Below, in pieces: positions 57,635 through 64,000 of a stretch of 64,000 nucleotides of DNA. Position 1 is the first letter of the stretch. Every line of letters begins with the position of its first letter. The stretch lies in the NCBI GenBank assembly GCA_027924585.1, contig BSBM01000602.1, positions 9,423,501 through 9,487,500 of the forward strand, read 5' to 3'. The stretch is from Larix kaempferi (lineage: Eukaryota > Streptophyta > Pinopsida > Pinales > Pinaceae). The notes beneath the pieces are model-generated. The model did no database searches. It was given only the letters and a program-made list of their open reading frames with translations, and had not been told where the DNA came from. The translations under genes and the position numbers were made by a program.

Positions 57635-58962
57635 TTACATAGACATAAGTGTCAAATTCCGACTTGCACTAACAACCCTTTTTAGTTGTTGTGTAGTTCC
57701 CATTGATCGTTTATTTTTATATGATTGTGAATGTACTATGTACTCAATTCCTTCCTTAAACAAATGATAATGATTATGTTCTATATAGAAGATTTCATTT
57801 AGATCATATAAGTACGGGCTACCCAACACAATTCCACAGATATCTGGTGGAACCACATCAAATTCAACTTCATCTACAAACTTGGATGTAATTGCAAACT
57901 TTAGATCACATTGCCTTATTACTTGTAATATTTTATCTTTGCATACCCAACCTAATGGATAAGGTTTCCTGTGTGGTTTTGTTGTTAATCCCAATTGCTT
58001 AACTACTTCTGAAATAAGATTAGCTTGAGATCCACTATCTATGAGTGTGTTGACCTTAGTTTGTTTTGTAATTACCTTTATATGAAACAATGCATTCATT
58101 TTTCTATCCTTAGAACTGTCATGATATTTAGAAGTAGAGGCACATGAAGAACCAATGTTAGAATTATTACCAACAATAGCTTTACCGTTCACACCTACGA
58201 TTGATATCTTTGTTTCGTCCTCCGAATCTGATCCAAGATCCTCAACAATAACTGTAGCTTTTTGATTCCCTTTCCGATCCTTAAACCACTTTGGTTTCAA
58301 TTCTAGATGTAGCTTCCAACAGTGTTCTGCATCATGCCCATATATTTGACAATGAGAACATAAAATTTTTGTGTCCCCTTTCTTCACGGTAGCAGCATGT
58401 TTGCTCTTTCCTTTATCTTTATCTTCTTTCAACTTACTGGATTCAGCTGAGGAAAAGTCATCATGAACATTCTTCCCTTTGGATTCAGTGTGTGTAGCTT
58501 GCACACATACCTCATCAAGGTTAGTAGGATTAAACATAAGTATTGTATGATGCAAATAACTATGTAATCCTTCAATGAACTTGAGAAGAGTTTCTTGAGT
58601 GTAAAGAGGTATACCCAAAATCAAAGCTCTCTTTCTGAATTATTGAGTGTATTCTTGTACATTCTGACCTTTACCTTGCCTTAAATTTTTCCAATCCATC
58701 ATGGCTTGCTGTATGTAACCTAATGGATAAAGTGGCTTCTTTAACCCAACAGTAAATTCATACCAGGAAGAAATAATTTTACCTTTGTTAAGGATGCCTT
58801 CCCGTGTCTTACTCTCCCACTAGATGAGTGTCGTGCCTCCAAGGTGAAAAGTAGCCAACTGGATCTTTGTACTATCATCTACAAGCTTTTGAATCTTGCA
58901 ATACACTTCAATCCGTTTGATCCAATCATCTAACTTTTCTGTGTTAAGTTCACCATTATATG
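57635..58962 (-). pseudogene. Gypsy gag-protease fragment, interrupted by copia-2
   Basis: Minus-strand reading from 58962: NTEKLDDWIKRIEVYCKIQ, STKIQLATFHLGGTTLI, a stop where W is expected, then GYIQQAMMDWKNLRQGKGQ and, after another stop, a 329-codon open frame (58624-57635). That frame has gag C-terminus, a Lys-rich linker, the zinc knuckle CSHCQIYGHDAEHC, an acidic segment and a retropepsin with TLIDSGSQANLISE and FDVVPPDICGIVLGSPY. Gag forms the particle; the protease cleaves the polyprotein. The N-terminus of gag lies beyond copia-2, outside the window. RT is missing. It resembles the fragment at 53081 in gag type but is not identical. Confidence 0.88.
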
Positions 58963-59551
58963 TGTTAATTTTTCGATAATTTCATTCCATTATCATTAGG
59001 ATATCTAAGAGAATAACATGTACAACATATCAATCATAGATACAATAGCAATCACACAAGAGACATAGAGTTTCACCGGGGAAAACCAAGAAGGTGAAAA
59101 ACCCCGCAACTTCCTCAGAGATAAGATAAGCCACAAACCAAGATCACAAGGATCAAACCCAATAAGATGTCTCTAGCAGATGCTCCTCCTCCTCCACTAG
59201 TGTGCCACTTTCTCTCTTAGCTATGCGAGCTTGAGAAGTGAGTGAATGAATCAAATGAGAGACACAACCTATCTATTTATACACTGACTTGACCTACCAA
59301 TAAATCACTGGGGCCGACTTGCTACTCAAGTATAATAACCCAACCACATGACCTAACTAGGGCTGATCCCTCACTGGTGGTCTAATAACCCATCAATACA
59401 AATGACGACACTTACAATGTAACTTGCGACACTTGCAAATACAAATGACGACACTTCCAATCAAAGGAACAATACATCTCTGTTGGATATACAATAAAGT
59501 ACACATGTAATACATAGAAGAATGTCTTCTGAAGTTACAAATACATCAACA
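58963..59551 (-). repeat. Copia-2 3' LTR
   Basis: 589 bp, minus-strand ends TGTTGATG and TTAACA. It is clearly related to the copia-1 LTRs but more diverged, and carries the 12-mer ATGACGACACTT twice (59402 and 59445). Confidence 0.9.
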
Positions 59552-59562
59552 CTCCCTCTTAA
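59552..59562 (-). promoter_or_regulatory. Copia-2 polypurine tract
   Basis: TTAAGAGGGAG on the minus strand next to the LTR, as in copia-1. Confidence 0.8.
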
Positions 59563-59819
59563 CTAGGAAGGTATTCTTTCGTCACAGGTCATCAATACAT
59601 ATTGGCGCAAGTCTTCAATTTTGGAGCTGTATCATAATCACTGGATCACAGAGCATCATCATCATCACTGTTGCTATACTTGACATCTCGATCACTAGGC
59701 TATCTCTGAATTTTGCTCATCATAGGAAGTTCTACAGAGCCAACCCTTTTTCACGCTGGATGTAGGCCCACTACCTGTAGGTCTTCATCATCACTGTGAG
59801 TGGTCTGATAGAGGTGGTA

Positions 59820-60700
59820 TCTCAGGATTCATTACGTGCATATGCAATTCTTGACAAGAGTATCCCAGGAATAGTTTACGTGCCTAAGCACGACCGACAA
59901 GATCTCCCAGGGCTTATATACATCCCTTCACAAAACCTTTAGAGAGTATCCCAGGATCAGTTTACATGCCTAAGCATGACCGACAAGATCTCTAAAGAGC
60001 ATCCCAGGACTTATTACGAGCACACAACTCAACCTATCGGATCTCTAGGACTGATTACATGTGATTAGGAAAAACCTTAAAAGAATATCCCAGGAACAAT
60101 TTACGTGCCTAAGCACGACCGGCAAGATATCTAAAGAGCATCCCAGGACTTATTACGAGCACACATCTCAACCTATCGGATCTCCAAGATTGATTACATG
60201 CCTCCCTAGCAAAACCTTGAAATAGCATCCCAGGACTGATTACGAGCACACAGCTCAACCTATCGGATCTCCCAGGATCTTTTACATGCTATCCGCACAA
60301 ACTACCACATATCCTCAACCTCCGAGTATCATCTTCAAACTCATGATCCACCTGATCATTCTAGCACAGAGCATCATCCTGATGCTAATGATCAACCTGA
60401 TCATCATCATACCGTACATCATCATCACATGATCATCCTGATCATCGTCAATGCATCGCCCTGATGCACATCATCCAAATCATCGTCCTGATACTCATCA
60501 CACATGATCATCCTGATCATCGTCATTGCATTGTCCTGATGCATGTCATCCAGAGCATCGTCCTAATACTCATCACACGTGATCATCTTGATCATCGTCA
60601 CTGCATCGTCCTGATGCATGTCATCATACATGATCCAACTGATCATACAAAGCATACAACTGATGCATATCCAAAGCAGTAACTGGAGCACCGTCCTGAT
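59820..60700 (-). repeat. Copia-2 3' untranslated region with tandem repeats
   Basis: 59840-60290 holds units with ATCCCAGGA, CACGACCGACAAGATCTC and GAGCACACA(A/T)CTCAACCTATCGG in alternating order. 60340-60640 is made of ATGATCATCCTGATCATCG and CATCGTCCTGATGCATGTCA words, including two near-identical units of about 68 bases near 60470-60620. Same building blocks as copia-1 but different copy number and order. Confidence 0.8.
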
Positions 60701-60785
60701 GCTCATCACACAATGCTTACATCCACAGCCATGGGAAGGATCCTCCTCTCACCATGTTTGGAATGGCTCCTGTAAATGTGTCCCA

Positions 60786-63700
60786 TCACTTCTTCCTCGA
60801 AGTATCTTCTATCTGAAGAACACCAAGCCTGTCTCTGAAGTATTCAAACTTAACTCTAGCTAGTGGTTTCGTCAACACATCTGCAACCTGCTCATCCGTC
60901 GCAACATACAGGAGCTTCACTGCTCCTCTCTGCACCATATCCCCGATATAGTGATATTTGATCTCAATGTGCTTCGAAATATCATGGAACACCGGGTTCT
61001 CAGACAACTTCACACAACTCTGGTTGTCACAAAATATAACAGTAGAATCCAATGGGATATCAAATAACTCAGATAGTAGCTTCCTAAGCCATACTCCTCA
61101 CAACTGTCCGAACAAGTTGCAACACACTCTGCTTCTGTACTCAATGTTATGCAGGATTGCTTCCTGCTAAACCAAGAGATTACACCTGATCCCATACTGA
61201 AGCAGCACCCAGAAGTGCTCTTCCTATTTGCAGCACTGCCTGCCCAATCTGAATCAACATAACCCTCCAGGTTAAACTTTTGATTCGTGTCATACTTGAG
61301 ACCATAATCAATTGTACCCTTCAGGTACCTCAGAATATGCTTTACAGCAACCAGGTGAACACTTATGGGATCCGTCAGAAACTAGCTCAATGTGTTCACC
61401 ACAAAGCAAATATCTGGTCTTGTGTTTGTCAGGTACATCAAGGACCCAATCATTTGACGATACACAGTGACATCAACCGGCTTAGATGAAGCATCACACA
61501 GAAGCTTTAGGTTCGATGCCATAGGTGTGGCCATGGCCTTGCAGTCCATCATTCCAAACCACTTTAGGATCTCTACTGCATACTTCCCTTGTCCAAGGAA
61601 GATCCCATCTGCACTCTGCCACACCTCCATGCCTAGAAAGTAGTGCATCATCCCAAAGTCCTTCATCTTGAACTCAGAAACAAGCTTCCTCTTTGTGTCG
61701 ACAATCAATCTATCCTCACCTGTAACAAACAGGTCATTCACATACAAAAGTAGTATCACTGGATTGCCTTCCTTAACCTTGTAGTAAAGGTTGGAATCCA
61801 CTTTACTCTTGGTAAAGCCCAAACTGGATAGAAAGCTGTCCATCCTACCATACCAAGTCCTAGGAGCTTGCTTCAAGCCATACAAGGATTTCTTCAACCT
61901 GCACACATATGACTCCCTGTCATGTGTCTCAAAACCGAGTGGTTGCTCCACCTACACTTCCTATTCGACTACACCATTCAAGAAAGTTGTCTTGACATCC
62001 ATTTGGTGTATCTTCCACTTCATCACTGCAGCCAGAGCAAGTACTGTTCTGATGGAAGTGTTTCTGGCTATAGGAGCAAACATCTCTTCATAATCTATTC
62101 CCTCTTTCTGAGAGAAGCCATGAGCTACAAACCTTGCCTTGTATTTCTCTATGCTACCATCTGCAGCATGCTTGATCTTATAGATCCACTTGGAAGTCAC
62201 AACAGACTTCCCTTCAGGTCTTGGGACTACATCCCAAACATCATTCTTCATGATCGACTGGTACTCCTCGACCATGGCATCCTTCCATTCATTCTTTTCC
62301 GCTGCTTCTTCATAACTGGAAGGTTCTTTGTTCATAATATCACATAGTAAGGCAACATAACTGGTATGTGATCTAGTCCTCTTCCTTTCTTTGTGTTCTT
62401 CTTCTAGAATGCCATACCTTTCTGCATCTTGAATGAGCTCTCTAGCCCATGCAGGTTTCCTCTTGTGAGAGTTCTTCTCACGAGGTGGATCTATAGGTTC
62501 TTGTGGATCTTTAATTTCATGATCCTCTTCTGGAATTGCTTCATTCATAGTGGTGTCTTAAAATCTGGTTACCTTTGGTTCTTCATTGTCTTCAACAGGT
62601 GTCTTCCTTGATTTGATATATGCCGAGTCTTCATCAAATGTCACATCCCTGCTGATATCAATCTTCTTGAACCCAGGAAAGTATATTTTGTAAGCCTTCG
62701 AGCTTTCACTGTAACCCACAAAGATGCCCTTATTTCCTGAAGGATCTAGCTTGTCCTCTTTTCTTTTGGAATGTGTGTATATACTGGACAACCAAATATT
62801 CTGAGATGGATAACTTTAGGTTTCTTACCAGAGAAGACTTCTTCTGGTGTCTTGTTGTCAAGAATCTTGTGAGGTGTTATGTTCTGCACATATACAACTG
62901 TCCTAGCTTCTTCTTCCCATAGGTGCATAGGAAGATCTTGGTCATGAAGCATTGCTTGTGGTGCTTCCATGATAGTTATATTCTTCCTTTTTGCAACTCC
63001 ATTTTGTTGTGGATTATAAGGAGTAGTCAACTCCCTCTTAATCCCTGAATCACTGCATAACTTCTTGAAGTCTCCTGAGGTGAATTCTACGCCATTGTCG
63101 GATTTGAAGGTCTTGATCTTCTTATCAGTTTGATTTTCTATCAAGGCTTTGAATTCCTTGAACTTATCAAATACTTCATCTTTCTTCTTCAAGAAATAAA
63201 CCCAAGTCTTCCTAGAGAAATCATCAATGAAGGAAACATAGTATACATACTCACTCAGAGAACTAGATGACATTGGACCGCATACATTGGAGTGGATAAT
63301 CTCCAAGATCCCTTTTGCTTTGCTTTCACTACTTGGAAATGCCTTCTTTGTGTTCTTTCCTTTTGCACATCCTTTGCAAATGCCTTCATGCTTTGACTGG
63401 ATTTCAGGAAGACCTTCTACAACTTTGCTTGCAATTGGTAGTGCCCTTTAGTGCACATGAGCAAGCCTTCTATGCCAAAGTTCACTTGGATCCATGGATT
63501 CATGTACCATGGCATGCTCATGTTGTCCCTTCAATTTGTACAATCCTCCCTCTTGCTCTCCAATCACTACTGCATCATCTATGGTCTTACCCTTTGGCCA
63601 CAAGAGTACTTGGACATCCACAAATGCAACTCTAATCCCCTTTGCATCCAAATATGATATGGATAGGAGATTCTTCTTGAGCCCAGGTACATATAGAACA

Positions 63701-64000
63701 TCTTTCATTTTCAAAGACTTCCCAGAGTTTAGTTTGTAGGAGGCTTCACCACTTCCTTTGATAGGATATTGATAGTCATCCCCAAGTTTCACCTTGTGAG
63801 GTGACTCATGTTCAGATAGGTCTACAAAGGATTCTTTCAATCCCGTCATGTGTTTGGAAGCCTCGCTATCAATAATCCAATCATCACATCCATGTGAGAT
63901 AGTACCTGTGAGAGCAGAGATCAACACATATTCTTCCTCACTTGAGGAGACTTCACTTTCTGCCATATTCTTCTTCCTAGGAGGTTCATCATCCTCAACA
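60786..64000 (-). pseudogene. Copia-2 pol, heavily broken, partial
   Basis: Readable pieces from the window edge: protease DWIIDSEASKHMTG (DSG changed to DSE); integrase 63306-62746 with IIHSNVCGPM (first catalytic Asp now Asn) and FKSDNGVEFTSG; RT 62548-61382 with MDVKTTFLNG and YVNDLFVTG (first Asp of YVDD now Asn); RNase H 61195-60786 with DNQSCVKL and ADVLTKPLARVKFEYF. Stops or frameshifts separate the pieces (near 63440, 62750, 62555, 61955, 61382 and 61100). At least one catalytic residue is lost in each of protease, integrase and RT, so this copy is inactive. Confidence 0.94.

Larger units (their letters stand above)
58963..64000 (-). mobile_element. Copia-2: same family as copia-1, partial (window edge)
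   Basis: The 3' LTR, polypurine tract, repetitive 3' region and most of pol are present; gag, 5' LTR and the other target duplication lie beyond 64000. The protein is very similar to copia-1 but far more decayed. It is inserted in the gypsy gag at 58963; the bases before the LTR are ATATG. Confidence 0.95.

Overview
This window looks like the intergenic space of a very large, repeat-rich land-plant genome. It holds no gene I can assign to the host, no rRNA gene and no intact tRNA gene. It is a stack of decayed retrotransposons: four L1-type LINEs, one Ty3/gypsy element of about 22.4 kb, two Ty1/copia elements of one family, pieces of other gypsy elements, a solo-LTR-like insertion and two tRNA-derived SINE-like pieces. 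Nesting density, age and element families fit a gymnosperm or similar large genome. That is an inference and the species is not determined.

Layout. 1-680 and 18455-19280 are two copies of an unassigned direct repeat. Between them lie LINE-A (+, 1895 to about 8910, split by a 1286-bp insertion with target duplication AATCT), LINE-B (-, about 9191-15893) and LINE-C (+, 16691-17857, 5'-truncated, 12-bp target duplication). 19281-22960 is AT-rich with nothing recognised. LINE-D (-) spans about 23246-52872 but is cut in two inside its ORF1 by a gypsy element at 29565-52003 (775-bp LTRs, target duplication CATTC). The gypsy element holds two further insertions in its reverse transcriptase: a TG...CA-bounded 3552-bp insertion at 35568-39119 (duplication TCACC) and a copia element at 39314-46534 (594-bp LTRs, near-duplication GATTC/GATTT). 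After 52884 come a plus-strand gypsy gag fragment, AT-rich sequence with minisatellites and SINE-like pieces, a minus-strand gypsy gag-protease fragment (57635-58962), and a second copia element inserted into that gag at 58963 and running off the window end.

In each well-resolved nested case, removing the insertion and one target-duplication copy restores the reading frame of the interrupted element. The insertion order is therefore read directly: LINE-D, then gypsy, then copia and the 3.55-kb insertion. The most unusual items are: (1) the 3.55-kb insertion, which has LTR-like ends but only one copy, carries its own ORF of about 468 codons, and has arrays of 47-bp hairpins on both sides of the ORF whose stems covary; (2) an extra open frame downstream of RNase H, overlapping the end of ORF2, in both LINE-C and LINE-D; (3) a frame of about 950 codons downstream of integrase in the gypsy element; (4) a 12-mer, ATGACGACACTT, shared by several otherwise different LTRs. 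Many of the stop codons whose ancestral codon can be guessed are explained by C-to-T or G-to-A changes, as expected for heavily methylated old repeats.
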